Positions 19,522 to 29,397 of a stretch of DNA of 64,000 bases are shown here, one piece after another (positions within the stretch are counted from its first letter, which is position 1; each line of letters begins with the position of its first letter). Both the position numbers and the translations under genes were made by a program. The stretch spans positions 1 to 64,000 of the forward strand of contig NZ_JALQDG010000012.1 of assembly GCF_023631325.1 (NCBI RefSeq). Reading direction: 5' to 3'. The notes beneath the pieces were generated by a model, which worked only from the letters and a program-made list of their open reading frames with translations, was not told the origin of the DNA and did not search any database. This DNA comes from Caballeronia sp. INDeC2 (GTDB lineage: Bacteria; Pseudomonadota; Gammaproteobacteria; Burkholderiales; Burkholderiaceae).

Positions 19522-20604
19522 TTAAGCGCTCGTGCGCTCGAATTCCTTCATGTAATCGACGAGAGCGTTGACTCCCTCGATCGGCACCGCGTTGTAGATC
19601 GATGCCCGCATGCCGCCGACGGACTTGTGGCCCTTCAGTTGCAACAGCCCGCGCGCCTTCGCGCCGGCCAGGAAATCGGTATTGCGCGATTCGTCGGCGA
19701 GGAAGAACGGCACGTTCATGCGCGAACGGTTCCGGCGCTCGACCTTGTTGACGTAGAAATCGCTGGAATCGATGGTGTCGTACAGCAGCTTCGCCTTTTC
19801 GACGTTGCGCGCCTCGATCGCTTCCAGGCCGCCCTGCTTCTTCAGCCACTTGAAGACGAGGCCCGCGATGTAGATCGCGTAGGTCGGCGGCGTGTTGTAC
19901 ATCGAGTTGTTTTCCGCAACGATCTTCCACTCGAACGCGGACGGACAGATGGGCAGCGCGCGGTCGAGCAGATCCTCGCGCACGATCACGACGGTCACGC
20001 CCGCCATGCCGATGTTCTTCTGCGCGCCGCCGAAGAGCACGCCGTACTTCGCGATGTCCATCGGACGCGACAGGATGTGCGAGGAGGCATCGGCGACGAG
20101 CGGAATGTCGCCGAGATCGGGAATTTCGAAGGCTTCGACGCCGTCGATGGTTTCGTTCGAGCACAGATGCACGTATGCCGGATCGTCCGACAGCTTCCAT
20201 TCGCTGAAGGCCGGCACGCGCGTGAAGCCTTCTTCGGTCTTGCCACTCGCCGCGAGATGCGGCGTGCCGTATTTTTGCGCTTCCTTGAACGATTTCGTCG
20301 ACCACGAACCGGTCACGACGAAGTCGGCGGTTTGCTTTGTGCCGAGCAGGTTCATCGGCACGATTGCGTTTTCGCCGATGCCGCCGCCCTGCAAAAAGAG
20401 GATCCGATGCGACGCAGGCACGTTCAGCAGATCGCGCAGATCGGTGAGCGCGGACTCGTGGATCGACATGAATTCCGCGCCGCGGTGGCTCATTTCCATC
20501 ACGCTCATGCCGCTGCCTTGCCAGTCGAGCATTTCATCGGCTGCTTGCCTCAGAACTTCTTCTGGCATGGCGGCGGGGCCGGCGGAGAAATTGAACACGC
20601 GCAT
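19522..20604 (-). CDS. serC: Phosphoserine aminotransferase
   Basis: A 360-residue class V aminotransferase starting [20 protein letters not shown]. The PLP-lysine block is [12 protein letters not shown], and the carboxy terminus has the [23 protein letters not shown] motif. It transaminates 3-phosphohydroxypyruvate in serine synthesis and can also act on the pyridoxal phosphate pathway intermediate. I set the start at 20604 because the 25 upstream in-frame codons have no homology. A terminator lies 74 bp upstream, so serC probably starts a new transcription unit. Confidence 0.96.
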   Translation of the reverse strand: MRVFNFSAGPAAMPEEVLRQAADEMLDWQGSGMSVMEMSHRGAEFMSIHESALTDLRDLLNVPASHRILFLQGGGIGENAIVPMNLLGTKQTADFVVTGSWSTKSFKEAQKYGTPHLAASGKTEEGFTRVPAFSEWKLSDDPAYVHLCSNETIDGVEAFEIPDLGDIPLVADASSHILSRPMDIAKYGVLFGGAQKNIGMAGVTVVIVREDLLDRALPICPSAFEWKIVAENNSMYNTPPTYAIYIAGLVFKWLKKQGGLEAIEARNVEKAKLLYDTIDSSDFYVNKVERRNRSRMNVPFFLADESRNTDFLAGAKARGLLQLKGHKSVGGMRASIYNAVPIEGVNALVDYMKEFERTSA

Positions 20605-20677
20605 CTGAAGATCCCGGAATTCCGATTTGGCAGACGCGAATGAAGGCGGATCGAACGACGGCCGCGTCTTCACGTCC

Positions 20678-20720
20678 AAAAAAGAAATGGCTGCTTGCGC
20701 GTCTTGCGCAAACAGCCATT
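20678..20720 (-). terminator. Strong terminator after the DUF2059 gene
   Basis: A 15 bp stem (20686-20700 with 20706-20720, one mismatch) and five-base loop are followed on the minus strand by TTTCTTTTTT. It insulates serC from read-through of the upstream gene. Confidence 0.8.
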
Positions 20721-20799
20721 ATCGCACTGTCCTGAAAACCCGCCAATGCAAGGGACGGCAGGCGCCATCCAGCGGATTTCAGTCAGACCGGCGCCGAGC

Positions 20800-21414
20800 T
20801 TACTTGGCGCTCGGCTTGACGCTTGCCACTTCCTGATCGGCTTGCGTGCGCGTTGCCTTGATGGCTTGCGGCATGTACTTCTGCATCAGGCCGTTCACGA
20901 CGTCGCGGCCAACCTGGTCCTGAACCTGGATGAACTTGCGGCCAGTCGGGCTCTTGTAGAAGTTGGTCAGATCCTTGATCTCGTCGGTCGAGTAGTACTT
21001 GGCGTACGCGTCGTACTGAGCTTGCATCGCGTCCTTGCGGAATGCGTCGGTTGCGAAGACTTGGCCAGCGGAATCGACCAGCTTCGGCACTGCATTCTTT
21101 TGCAGCGACGGAACGGCGGCTTGCTTTTGTTTGTCGTTCAGCGACTTGTTCTCGGACAGCGCGTCCGAGAGGATCGCCGGCACAAGTTGCTTTGATTGCA
21201 TCTGCGCGCTGTTACCGATCGCACCGACCAGCTTCTGCGCGTCGATCGCGTCGAGCAGGTCCTTGATCGCGGCTTGCTTGGCCGGATCAACCGGGGCTGC
21301 TGCGGCTGCCGGTGCGGCCGACTGTGCGGGCGCCTGGTTCTGAAGCGACTGGGCCATCGCGAAAGTCGGTACGAAAGCGGCCAGCAACATCCACTGCTTG
21401 AAACGTCCTTGCAT
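20800..21414 (-). CDS. Secreted DUF2059 domain protein
   Basis: A protein of about 204 residues with a signal peptide (about residues 1-21, ending FAMA-Q) and an Ala/Pro-rich linker (to about residue 45). The DUF2059 helical domain follows, including YYSTDEIKDLTNFYKSPTGRKFI and AYAKYY. The domain is common in proteobacterial exported proteins of unknown function. Two adjacent ATGs exist; the second (21414) has better spacing from GGGAG. It lies between gyrA and serC, has its own terminator, and is a conserved passenger in this cluster in Burkholderia. Confidence 0.85.
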   Translation of the reverse strand: MQGRFKQWMLLAAFVPTFAMAQSLQNQAPAQSAAPAAAAAPVDPAKQAAIKDLLDAIDAQKLVGAIGNSAQMQSKQLVPAILSDALSENKSLNDKQKQAAVPSLQKNAVPKLVDSAGQVFATDAFRKDAMQAQYDAYAKYYSTDEIKDLTNFYKSPTGRKFIQVQDQVGRDVVNGLMQKYMPQAIKATRTQADQEVASVKPSAK

Positions 21415-21575
21415 CATTACTCCCTGTAAAAAATATCCAGTTCAGCACTGGCGACGAGCTTTCGCCCGTTGTCCGACGCCGGCCTCGCCTGACGCCGGCA
21501 ACGAACTCACGTCGCGCAGCTTAACCAATCCGAGCTTTCAAAAGCGATAACGAGAGACCCGCGACACAAAAAATA

Positions 21576-24221
21576 TCAGGCGTTTTCTCCGCCTTCGCCA
21601 TTTTCCGCGTCGCCGGGCTTGGGCGCAGCGTCGTCCGAACCGGCGTCTGCTTCGAGTTCGGCCTCGGCTTCCGCTTCGGCGATATGCTGCAGTCCCGACA
21701 ACTTCGTTCCCTCGTCAAGGCTGATGAGTGTAACACCTTGGGTTGCACGGCCCATTTCGCGGATTTCGGAAACGCGGGTGCGAATCAGCACGCCCGAAGT
21801 CGTGATCAGCATGATCTCGCTTTCCGGCTCGACGAGCGTCGCCGCGACGACACGGCCGTTACGCTCCGACGTCTGGATCGCGATCATACCCTTGGTGCCG
21901 CGGCCGTGACGCGTGTACTCGTTGATCGGCGTGCGCTTGCCGTAGCCGTTCTCGGTCGCCGTGAGCACCGACTGATTCTCGCCGCCCGCGACCAGCATCG
22001 CGATGACCTGCTGCCCGTCTTCCAGTTGCATGCCGCGCACGCCGCGTGCCTCGCGGCCCATCGCGCGAACGTCGTTCTCGTCGAAACGCACGGCCTTGCC
22101 CGCGTCCGAGAACAGCATCACGTCATGCTCGCCGTCGGTGATGGCCGCACCGATGAGGTAGTCGCCCTCATCCAGCCCGACCGCGATGATGCCCTTCTTC
22201 ATCGGACGGCTGAACGCTTCGAGCGGCGTCTTCTTGACCGTGCCGAGCGCGGTCGTCATGAACACGTACTTGTCCGCCGAGAATTCCTTGATCGGCAGCA
22301 CGACGTTGATCTTCTCGCCGTCCTGCAGCGGGAACATGTTGACGATCGGGCGGCCGCGCGAGTTGCGGGAGCCCTGCGGCACTTCGTACACCTTGATCCA
22401 GTACACGCGGCCGCGGTTCGAGAAGCACAGCATGTGATCGTGCGTGTTCGCGATGAAGAGCGTGTCGATCCAGTCGTCTTCCTTCATCTGCGTCGCCTGC
22501 TTGCCGCGCCCGCCGCGCTTCTGCGCGCGGTATTCGGAAAGCGGCTGCGACTTCACGTAGCCCGAGTGCGACATGGTCACGACCATGTCCGTCGGCGTGA
22601 TCAAGTCTTCGGTGTTGAGCTCCGTCGCGTTCAGTTCGATGCGCGAACGGCGTTCGTCGCCGAACTCGGACCGCACCTGGCCCAGTTCCTCGACGATGAT
22701 CTGGCGGATACGCTCGGGCCGCGCGAGGATGTCGAGCAGGTCGGCGATCTGCGCCATCACGTCGCGATATTCGCCGACGATCTTGTCCTGCTCGAGCCCG
22801 GTCAGGCGCTGCAGGCGCATCTGCAGAATTTCCTGCGCCTGGACGTCAGACAATTTATACAGGCCGTCTTCCTGCAGACCGTACGCCGGATTCAGCCCTT
22901 CCGGACGATAGGCCACGCGGCCGCCCGACGCCTCGGTCTCGGTGCGTGTGAGCATTTCGCGCACGAGGGACGAATCCCACGGACGCGACATCAAGTCCTG
23001 TTTCGCGATCGGCGGCGTGGGCGCGGCCTTGATGATCGCGATGAATTCGTCGATGTTGGCGAGCGCGACGGCGAGACCTTCGAGCACGTGCCCGCGATCG
23101 CGCGCCTTGCGCAGTTCATACACAGTGCGCCGCGTCAGCACTTCCCGTCGATGCGACAGGAAGCACTCGATCATTTCCTTCAGATTCAGCAGCTTGGGCT
23201 GGCCGTCGACGAGCGCGACCATGTTCATGCCGAAGGTATCCTGAAGCTGCGTCTGCTTGTACAGATTGTTCAGGATGACTTCCGGCACTTCCCCGCGCTT
23301 CAGTTCGATCACGACGCGCATGCCGCTCTTGTCGGACTCGTCGCGGATGTCGGAAATGCCTTCCAGCTTCTTCTCGTTGACGAGTTCGGCGATGCGCTCG
23401 AGCAGCGTGCGCTTGTTCACCTGATACGGAATCTCGTCGACGATAATCGCCATGCGCTGGCCGCGATCGATCTCTTCGAAGTGCGTGGCCGCGCGCATCA
23501 CGACGCGGCCGCGCCCCGTGCGGTAGCCGTCGCGCACGCCCGCGACGCCGTAGATGATGCCGGCCGTCGGGAAATCCGGCGCCGGCACGATCTCGATCAG
23601 CTCGTCGACCGTGGCCTCGGGCGTATTCAGCAGATGCAGACAGGCGTCGACGATTTCTCGCAGATTGTGCGGCGGAATGTTCGTCGCCATGCCGACCGCG
23701 ATACCGGCCGAGCCATTGATCAGCAGATTGGGGATGCGGGCCGGAAGAACGAGGGGCTCGCTTTCGCTGCCGTCGTAGTTCGGACCGAAGTCGACGGTTT
23801 CCTTGTCGATGTCGGCCAGCAATTCGTGGCCGATCTTCGCCATGCGGATTTCGGTGTAGCGCATCGCCGCGGCGTTGTCGCCGTCGACCGAACCGAAGTT
23901 GCCCTGACCGTCGACCAGCATGTAGCGCAGCGAGAATGGCTGCGCCATGCGAACGATTGTCTCGTAGACGGACGCGTCGCCGTGAGGATGGTATTTACCG
24001 ATGACGTCGCCGACGATACGCGCCGATTTCTTGTACGCGCGATTCCAGTCGTTGTTCAGCTCGTGCATCGAGTACAGCGCCCGACGATGCACCGGCTTCA
24101 AGCCATCGCGGACATCGGGAAGCGCGCGCCCGACGATCACGCTCATCGCGTAATCGAGATACGAACGGCGCATTTCCTCCTCGAGGGAGATTGGCAGAGT
24201 CTCTTTGGCGAATTGATCCAT
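21576..24221 (-). CDS. gyrA: DNA gyrase subunit A
   Basis: An 881-residue GyrA starting [20 protein letters not shown]. It contains the quinolone-resistance region [22 protein letters not shown] with Ser-to-Ala-type residue 'DAS' next to the catalytic tyrosine region ([10 protein letters not shown]). The GyrA box QKRGGRGKQ identifies it as gyrase rather than topoisomerase IV. The carboxy-terminal beta-pinwheel wraps DNA, and the tail is acidic and Glu/Ala-rich (about residues 835-881). I chose 24221 because the upstream 27 codons lack homology. Confidence 0.97.
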   Translation of the reverse strand: MDQFAKETLPISLEEEMRRSYLDYAMSVIVGRALPDVRDGLKPVHRRALYSMHELNNDWNRAYKKSARIVGDVIGKYHPHGDASVYETIVRMAQPFSLRYMLVDGQGNFGSVDGDNAAAMRYTEIRMAKIGHELLADIDKETVDFGPNYDGSESEPLVLPARIPNLLINGSAGIAVGMATNIPPHNLREIVDACLHLLNTPEATVDELIEIVPAPDFPTAGIIYGVAGVRDGYRTGRGRVVMRAATHFEEIDRGQRMAIIVDEIPYQVNKRTLLERIAELVNEKKLEGISDIRDESDKSGMRVVIELKRGEVPEVILNNLYKQTQLQDTFGMNMVALVDGQPKLLNLKEMIECFLSHRREVLTRRTVYELRKARDRGHVLEGLAVALANIDEFIAIIKAAPTPPIAKQDLMSRPWDSSLVREMLTRTETEASGGRVAYRPEGLNPAYGLQEDGLYKLSDVQAQEILQMRLQRLTGLEQDKIVGEYRDVMAQIADLLDILARPERIRQIIVEELGQVRSEFGDERRSRIELNATELNTEDLITPTDMVVTMSHSGYVKSQPLSEYRAQKRGGRGKQATQMKEDDWIDTLFIANTHDHMLCFSNRGRVYWIKVYEVPQGSRNSRGRPIVNMFPLQDGEKINVVLPIKEFSADKYVFMTTALGTVKKTPLEAFSRPMKKGIIAVGLDEGDYLIGAAITDGEHDVMLFSDAGKAVRFDENDVRAMGREARGVRGMQLEDGQQVIAMLVAGGENQSVLTATENGYGKRTPINEYTRHGRGTKGMIAIQTSERNGRVVAATLVEPESEIMLITTSGVLIRTRVSEIREMGRATQGVTLISLDEGTKLSGLQHIAEAEAEAELEADAGSDDAAPKPGDAENGEGGENA

Positions 24222-24481
24222 TATCCGTGTCTTGAACTTTGCAGCGGCGACACGGCAGCGCGCGCGATGAATTCGCGGACTCGCCCGCCGGCCGCACGAC
24301 ATGCGCCGGCGTGGCGCGTAGCCGACGTACGCTGCGCGCTGCGTATGCAGCGCATGCCTTTTTATGCGTGCGAACGCAGCGCATCAAGAGATTCTACCAT
24401 GCGCGACATCCGCGCCCGGACGCATGCCGTATACATACAGTTGTATCGCGCAGGCGAGCGCATCGCGCATCTGGAATTCGC

Positions 24482-24511
24482 AGTATGCAACGCTGTACCA
24501 ATTACTTACAA
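24482..24511 (-). promoter_or_regulatory. Possible gyrA promoter
   Basis: On the minus strand TTGTAA (24506-24511) and CATACT (24482-24487) are separated by 18 bp. This would leave a leader of roughly 250 bases before gyrA. Other weak matches exist, so this is tentative. Confidence 0.3.
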
Positions 24512-24786
24512 AAACCGGGGAACGTATTCCGTCTTTTCGTCACGAGGGCGGGCTATCATGCCGCCTCGTCGTTTTGCCAAACGCAAAAACACCGACGATA
24601 AAAACTCGCAGGAAATCGCTCTCAGGCACGCAAAGTGCGCACGTTTCGCGCCTTCTTCAGCCTCGACCGCCTCCTGACCCTTTCTTGTTGCGCATGCACC
24701 ACATAAGGTTGCGGGCGCAGTGCGTGCGGGGATATTTTTATCGTTGCAAGGGAACGATATGGCAAAATGCCAACGCACAAACTTAG

Positions 24787-24849
24787 ACATTGCTCGAAGT
24801 CTATACAAAGCGTTTTGTTCCGTAGGGAATGTTATACTTCGAGCAATGT
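24787..24849. promoter_or_regulatory. Promoter of the OmpA-like gene with a 14-bp inverted repeat
   Basis: ACATTGCTCGAAGT (24787-24800) and its exact inverse ACTTCGAGCAATGT (24836-24849) are separated by 35 bp. An extended -10 (TGT followed by TATACT, 24830-24838) overlaps the start of the right arm. The -35 is weak. The pair could be an operator or, if transcription starts upstream, a large hairpin. The gene's ribosome binding site AGAGGAG lies immediately before the ATG at 24915. The remaining 24222-24786 shows no gene that I can support. Confidence 0.5.
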
Positions 24850-24914
24850 ATGACTTGTCTTCGTCTACAGGCTCGCAGTAAACCTGCGGTAATCTCAATT
24901 TCGAGAGGAGAAAT

Positions 24915-25577
24915 ATGAATAAACTTTCAAAGCTCGCGTTCATTGCAGCTACCGCAGTTATGGCTGCATCGGCCTCGGCACAGTCGGTGCCGGCCTCGCG
25001 ACAAGCCGTGAACGACAACTGGGTGAACGGTACGGGCGAGTATGTGTGGATGAACGGCACGAACGAACTGTGCTGGCGCGACGCATTCTGGACCCCGGCT
25101 ACGGCAAACGCAAAGTGCGATGGCGCACTGGTCGCGCAAGCACCGACGCCGCCGGCACCGGTCGCTCCGCCGCCCCCGGTCATCCAGAGCCAGAAGGTTA
25201 CCTATCAGGCTGACGCTCTGTTCGACTTCGACAAGGCAGTCCTGAAGCCGGCTGGTAAGGAAAAGCTGGACGATCTCGCATCGAAGATCGGCGCGCTGAA
25301 CCTCGAAGTCGTGGTTGCAACGGGTTACACCGACCGCATCGGTTCGGACAAGTACAACGATCGTCTGTCGCTGCGCCGTGCGCAAGCTGTGAAGGCTTAC
25401 CTGGTCAGCAAGGGCATCGAAGCCAACCGTATCTACACGGAAGGCAAGGGCAAGCGCGACCCGGTCACGGGCAACAGCTGCCAGCAGAAGAATCGCAAGC
25501 AACTCATCGCCTGCCTCGCGCCGGATCGTCGCGTGCAGATCGAAGTTGTTGGCACGACGCGTCAGCCGCAGCAGTAA
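24915..25577 (+). CDS. OmpA-family outer membrane protein
   Basis: A 220-residue protein with a signal peptide (1-22, ending ASA-Q), a short amino-terminal region with conserved Trp/Cys (WVNGTGEYVWMNGTNELCWRD) and a Pro-rich linker (TPPAPVAPPPP). The OmpA-like peptidoglycan-binding domain covers about residues 95-215. Its motifs are LFDFDKAVLKPAGKEKL, TDRIGSDKYNDRLSLRRAQAV and APDRRVQIEV. It lacks an eight-strand barrel and so resembles the short OmpA/RmpM-like proteins abundant in Burkholderia. The strong ribosome binding site and terminator suggest high expression. Confidence 0.93.
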   Translation: MNKLSKLAFIAATAVMAASASAQSVPASRQAVNDNWVNGTGEYVWMNGTNELCWRDAFWTPATANAKCDGALVAQAPTPPAPVAPPPPVIQSQKVTYQADALFDFDKAVLKPAGKEKLDDLASKIGALNLEVVVATGYTDRIGSDKYNDRLSLRRAQAVKAYLVSKGIEANRIYTEGKGKRDPVTGNSCQQKNRKQLIACLAPDRRVQIEVVGTTRQPQQ

Positions 25578-25604
25578 TCGCGAGCCGGATTGCCGCAGAT
25601 CGAA

Positions 25605-25629
25605 CCCCCGCCTCGGCGGGGGTTTTTTT
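25605..25629 (+). terminator. Terminator after the OmpA-like gene
   Basis: CCCCCGCC and GGCGGGGG arms (25605-25612 and 25615-25622) are followed by seven Ts. Confidence 0.9.
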
Positions 25630-25777
25630 ATGCCCGAAGCTTTTCGGGCATTCGTTTAATGGGCCGCCGATTCGGGTAGGCTTCATCTATTCATCTATTC
25701 CGCTTTTTGCCCACCCATTGCGGCGCCTATATACTCGGTCCTAATCGATTCACGACTCAATCAAGGCAATTCCGAAC

Positions 25778-26476
25778 ATGACCAATGTCGATCCCCACGA
25801 ACTGCAGAAATTCAGCGAGCTCGCGCATCGCTGGTGGGACCCGAACGCCGAGTTCAAGCCGCTGCATGAACTGAACCCGGTTCGGCTCGACTGGATCGAC
25901 GCGCATGCGCATCTGATGAGCAAGCGCGTGCTCGATATCGGCTGCGGCGGCGGCATTCTGTCCGAGTCGATGGCCGCGCGCGGCGCGAACGTGAAAGGCA
26001 TCGATTTGTCGTCGAGCGCGCTTGGCGTCGCCGATCTGCACAGTCTCGAAAGCGGTGTTGAAGTCGCGTACGAAGAGATCTCGGCGGAAGCCCTCGCCGC
26101 GCGCGAGCCCGGTTCGTACGATGTCGTGACCTGCATGGAGATGCTCGAACACGTGCCGAATCCCGCGGGCACCGTCGCCGCGTGCGCTGCGCTCGTGAAG
26201 CCCGGTGGCTGGGTGTTCTTCTCCACGCTGAATCGCAACCCGAAGGCTTATCTGTTCGCCGTCATCGGCGCGGAATACATCGCGCGCATGCTGCCGCGCG
26301 GCACGCACGATTACGCGCGCTTCATCAAGCCGTCCGAGCTGGCCACGTTCGCGCGCGCCGCCTCGCTTTTGACGCTCGACATCAAGGGCATCACGTATCG
26401 GCCGATCTCCAAGCATTTCGGCCTGTCAGACGACACGAGCATCAACTACATGATGGCTTGCCGCCGCGAAGCCTGA
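25778..26476 (+). CDS. ubiG: Ubiquinone biosynthesis O-methyltransferase UbiG
   Basis: A 232-residue class I SAM-dependent methyltransferase starting [22 protein letters not shown]. The SAM motif is [20 protein letters not shown], and [18 protein letters not shown] and [12 protein letters not shown] are typical UbiG blocks. It performs both O-methylations in ubiquinone synthesis. gph begins four bases after the stop, an order conserved in many proteobacteria. Confidence 0.96.
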   Translation: MTNVDPHELQKFSELAHRWWDPNAEFKPLHELNPVRLDWIDAHAHLMSKRVLDIGCGGGILSESMAARGANVKGIDLSSSALGVADLHSLESGVEVAYEEISAEALAAREPGSYDVVTCMEMLEHVPNPAGTVAACAALVKPGGWVFFSTLNRNPKAYLFAVIGAEYIARMLPRGTHDYARFIKPSELATFARAASLLTLDIKGITYRPISKHFGLSDDTSINYMMACRREA

Positions 26477-26480
26477 CGCC

Positions 26481-27245
26481 ATGATCAACGACGATCCTTT
26501 GTCCACGGGCACCATCGATACCAAGCCGCTGCCGGAAGAAACCACGCCCCTGCCTCAGCGCCTCGCCGAGGGCGATGGTCTTGCGCTGTGTCAGGCCGTG
26601 CTCTTCGATCTCGACGGCACCATCGCCGACACCGCGCCCGATCTCGTCGCCGCGGTCAACAAGATGCGGCACGACCGCGGCCTCGAGATGCGGCCGCTCG
26701 AAACGCTGCGGCCCTATGCGTCGGCCGGTGCGCGCGGACTGCTCGGCGGCGCGTTCGAGATCGGGCCGGAACACCACGACTTCGCCGCGATGCGCGACGA
26801 ATTCCTCGCGAACTACGAGGCCGATCTGTGCATCGAAACCACGCTCTTTCCGGGCATCGCGGAGATCCTCGATCAACTCGATGCGCGCGGCGTGCGCTGG
26901 GGCATCGTGACGAACAAGGTGACGCGGCTCGCCGCGCCGCTCGTCGGCTTGCTGGGACTCGACACGCGGGCCGGCTGCCTCGTCTGCGGAGACACCACGC
27001 CGCATTCGAAACCGCACCCCGCGCCGCTTTTGCACGCGGCGGAATTACTCGATGTCGCGCCGGAGCGCATCGTCTATGTCGGCGACGATCTGCGCGACGT
27101 GCAGGCCGGATTCGCCGCCGGCATGATCACCGTGGCCGCCGCCTACGGCTATTGCGGCGACGACATCCCGCCGCGCCGCTGGCACGCCAATCATGTTGTC
27201 GATTCGACGGAAGAGCTTCAGCACTTGTTGCGCGACATCGCTTGA
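26481..27245 (+). CDS. gph: Phosphoglycolate phosphatase
   Basis: A 254-residue HAD-superfamily hydrolase with the nucleophile motif FDLDGTIADTAPDL (about residues 41-54), WGIVTNKVTR as motif II and VYVGDDLRDVQAG as the metal motif. Gph removes phosphate from 2-phosphoglycolate formed in DNA repair. The amino-terminal 35 residues before the HAD core are longer than usual, so a later start is possible, but the chosen ATG directly follows ubiG. Confidence 0.9.
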   Translation: MINDDPLSTGTIDTKPLPEETTPLPQRLAEGDGLALCQAVLFDLDGTIADTAPDLVAAVNKMRHDRGLEMRPLETLRPYASAGARGLLGGAFEIGPEHHDFAAMRDEFLANYEADLCIETTLFPGIAEILDQLDARGVRWGIVTNKVTRLAAPLVGLLGLDTRAGCLVCGDTTPHSKPHPAPLLHAAELLDVAPERIVYVGDDLRDVQAGFAAGMITVAAAYGYCGDDIPPRRWHANHVVDSTEELQHLLRDIA

Positions 27246-27326
27246 AGTGCGAGGCGAACTTGGCGGCTTGAAAACCGCGCGGTTCGCCTCATATCGCTTT
27301 TCGTGGGATAATCTTCCTTACGCTTT

Positions 27327-27684
27327 GGGGGCGACCTGGTTTCGACAGGGGTTGTGAAGCGGTCAGGGCATACCGAGGACCCGTCACCTCGTTAATCAAT
27401 GGGAAAATCGTAACTGCAAACGACGATACGTTCGCACTGGCAGCCTAAGGGCCGCCGTCCTCTCACTAATTCGCTGACGGGTTAGGGTAGCAATACCACG
27501 AGAGGTCATATACGTCAGATAAGCCTTTGCGGCGTCACGACGCCAGGGTCGAAAAATTAGTGAATCGCTGTAACGAAGCGTGTTCGTCCGCGTCGTTGCG
27601 GTTAAATCAAAAGATAGAACTAAGTATGTAGAACTGTTCGTAGAGCGCTTCTGGACGCGGGTTCGATTCCCGCCGCCTCCACCA
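27327..27684 (+). ncRNA. ssrA: Transfer-messenger RNA (tmRNA)
   Basis: The 5' end GGGGGCGACCTGGTTTCGAC and the 3' end GGTTCGATTCCCGCCGCCTCC-ACCA are the tRNA-like half. The first seven bases pair with CGCCTCC at 27674-27680, including one G-U pair. The mRNA part encodes ANDDTFALAA-stop at 27416-27448, beginning GCA AAC GAC. The CCA is encoded. It rescues stalled ribosomes with SmpB. It is one uninterrupted piece with no prophage or island attached at its 3' end. A GATAAT-like -10 lies at 27307-27312. Confidence 0.97.
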
Positions 27685-27695
27685 GAACCCGGCAA

Positions 27696-27729
27696 AAACC
27701 CGCGATCGCGCAAGCTTCGCGGGTTTTTT
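27696..27729 (+). terminator. Terminator after ssrA
   Basis: AAACCCGCGA (27696-27705) pairs with TCGCGGGTTT (27717-27726), running into a T-run, 12 bases past the tmRNA CCA. Confidence 0.85.
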
Positions 27730-27748
27730 CTTTGTTGCGCGACAGGCG

Positions 27749-27772
27749 AAAAAAACCCCGCACGAGGCGGGG
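27749..27772 (-). terminator. Terminator for the minus-strand small secreted protein gene
   Basis: CCCCGC and GCGGGG arms (27756-27761 and 27767-27772) are followed on the minus strand by seven Ts. It lies about 145 bp past the stop of the gene at 27915. Confidence 0.7.
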
Positions 27773-27914
27773 CAAACATCCTTGAGAGACGTAGCAAGGA
27801 CAGAGACACCCTTCACTACGTCCGAGAGAATAAGCGGCGGCACACGTCGGCCGAATCAGACCGGTCCGAATACCATTGCCTTGCGTCAGTTAACCACCGT
27901 TTCCGTGCGAGAGC

Positions 27915-28184
27915 TTAGTTCGAGCCGTCCTTCGGACACTTCAGATTGCAGCCATTGGGATCGCCTTCGTCGCCACGGCGGCGCATCGCCGATTTGCCTT
28001 TCTGATACTTATCCGACGGCGCCGACGCCGCGAACTGCATCTGCGGATGCTCGTTGAAGCGGAATTGGTCTTGCAGGACGCCGCCCGGCAGGCCCGGCGA
28101 ATTCTGAGCAAAAGCGACGGGAACCAGATACATCGCGCCAGCGACGAGCGCGGCGGAGGAACAAGCGAGCAACGAGAGTTTCAT
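27915..28184 (-). CDS. Small secreted protein of unknown function
   Basis: An 89-residue protein with a clear signal peptide (residues 1-26, ending VAFA-Q) and a short mature part rich in polar residues. The mature part ends in NGCNLKCPKDGSN with two cysteines that could form a disulfide. I do not recognise a named domain. The Cys-containing tail and signal peptide suggest a periplasmic protein. It is a single gene between ssrA and the regulator gene, with its own terminator downstream. Confidence 0.65.
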   Translation of the reverse strand: MKLSLLACSSAALVAGAMYLVPVAFAQNSPGLPGGVLQDQFRFNEHPQMQFAASAPSDKYQKGKSAMRRRGDEGDPNGCNLKCPKDGSN

Positions 28185-28326
28185 GGCGGTATATCGCGCG
28201 CAAAGAGCGCTCAGAGCGGTTAAGTCGACAGCAAAGCGTTAGGTTAACCCAATTCGCCGTCGACGGCAGTTTTACACCCGCCCCGCTCTCTTACCGCGCG
28301 TTTCCGTTATTCCTCACGCGCTCGCT

Positions 28327-29397
28327 TCAGCCGCGCAAGCCTTCGTCGATATCGACGAGCGAGCCGCAACGCGCCGGATCGTAGCCTTCCAGATGGGCGA
28401 CGCTCTCCGTGAAACCCGCGCTGCGCAAGATGCGCAACACGGACCCGAGCCGCGCCTCGCCGAGCCGCGCACGTTCGAACGCGAAGAAATAGTCCTCGTC
28501 GATGATCGGTATGAAATCGAGTGCGAAATGCTGCGCGGCCGGCTGCACGCCGAAGCCCAGATCGGCCATGCCGCTCGCGACGAATGCGGCGATCGCCGAA
28601 TGTGTCAGCTCCGTCGTCGCGTACCCATTGATCTGATCCGGATCGACGCCCACACGACGCAGCGACAAATCGAGCAGCATGCGCGTGCCCGAGCCCGGCT
28701 GACGATTGACGAAGCGCACGTCGCCGCGCGCGAGATCGCGCAAGCCGGAGATGCCCTTCGGATTGCCCTTCGGCAGAAAGAGACCCTGCGTGCGACGCGT
28801 GAGCCGAATCAACTGATGCTTGTTCCGGTCCAAGTACGGCCGATAAATCTCCGCGCAAGTCGAGCGGAACTCGCCGATCGGCAAGTGAAACCCCGCCAGT
28901 TCGCACTCGCCGCGTGCAAGCGCGCTCACCGCTTCGGCGCTTTCCCGATACTTGATGTCGACCGGCACGCGCTGATCGCCGAGCGCACGCACGAGCGTCG
29001 CGACAGCGTAACCATGCGACGCGTGAATCCGCACCTGCGTAATGCCGCCCGCGAGGCGCCGGTTCAATTCCACGGCGACGTCGTTCGCGACCGCCTGCAA
29101 CGGCGCTTCGAGCCGTTCGCCGCAAACGCGTTGCGCGCGCAGCACCGACTCGCCCAGCTCCGAAAGCACCGAGCCGCGCCCGCGCGATTTCGTGATGAGT
29201 GCGCCGCCAAGACGTGCTTCGATTTCGCGCAACAAACCCCACGCATGCCGATAGGACAAACCCTTAGCGCTCGCGGCATTTGCGATACTGCCCGTCTGCG
29301 CGACGAGCTGCAAAAGCGGCACAACCGCACTGAGACTGGTTTCCCGGCCATCGGCGTCCCTTAGGACCAGTTCAGCCCGACATTCGACGTCCACCAT
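28327..29397 (-). CDS. ModE-like transcriptional regulator with periplasmic-binding-type ligand domain
   Basis: A 356-residue protein. Residues 15-95 resemble the LysR/ModE winged helix: SLSAVVPLLQLVAQTGSIANAASAKGLSYRHAWGLLREIEARLG. Residues 120-330 resemble a molybdate/tungstate-type substrate-binding fold of the PBP_like class (HASHGYAVATLVRALG, RQPGSGTRMLLDLSLRRVGVD, GMADLGFGVQPAA). It is divergent from fdsGBAD, a molybdenum or tungsten enzyme operon, and is probably its regulator, as FdsR is in Cupriavidus. I placed the start at ATG 29397, which has GGGGG upstream. The ligand could be formate or an oxyanion; the sequence does not decide. Confidence 0.8.
   Translation of the reverse strand: MVDVECRAELVLRDADGRETSLSAVVPLLQLVAQTGSIANAASAKGLSYRHAWGLLREIEARLGGALITKSRGRGSVLSELGESVLRAQRVCGERLEAPLQAVANDVAVELNRRLAGGITQVRIHASHGYAVATLVRALGDQRVPVDIKYRESAEAVSALARGECELAGFHLPIGEFRSTCAEIYRPYLDRNKHQLIRLTRRTQGLFLPKGNPKGISGLRDLARGDVRFVNRQPGSGTRMLLDLSLRRVGVDPDQINGYATTELTHSAIAAFVASGMADLGFGVQPAAQHFALDFIPIIDEDYFFAFERARLGEARLGSVLRILRSAGFTESVAHLEGYDPARCGSLVDIDEGLRG

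Noticed and set aside
21684..24677. A 997-codon open frame opposite gyrA
   Set aside because: Antisense shadow of gyrA with no recognisable domain.
24506..25183. A 225-codon minus-strand frame covering the promoter and start of the OmpA-like gene
   Set aside because: It overlaps a well-supported gene and promoter and contains no recognisable domain.
27685..27914. A prophage or genomic island at the ssrA 3' end
   Set aside because: The terminator follows at once and there is no integrase or repeated ssrA tail.
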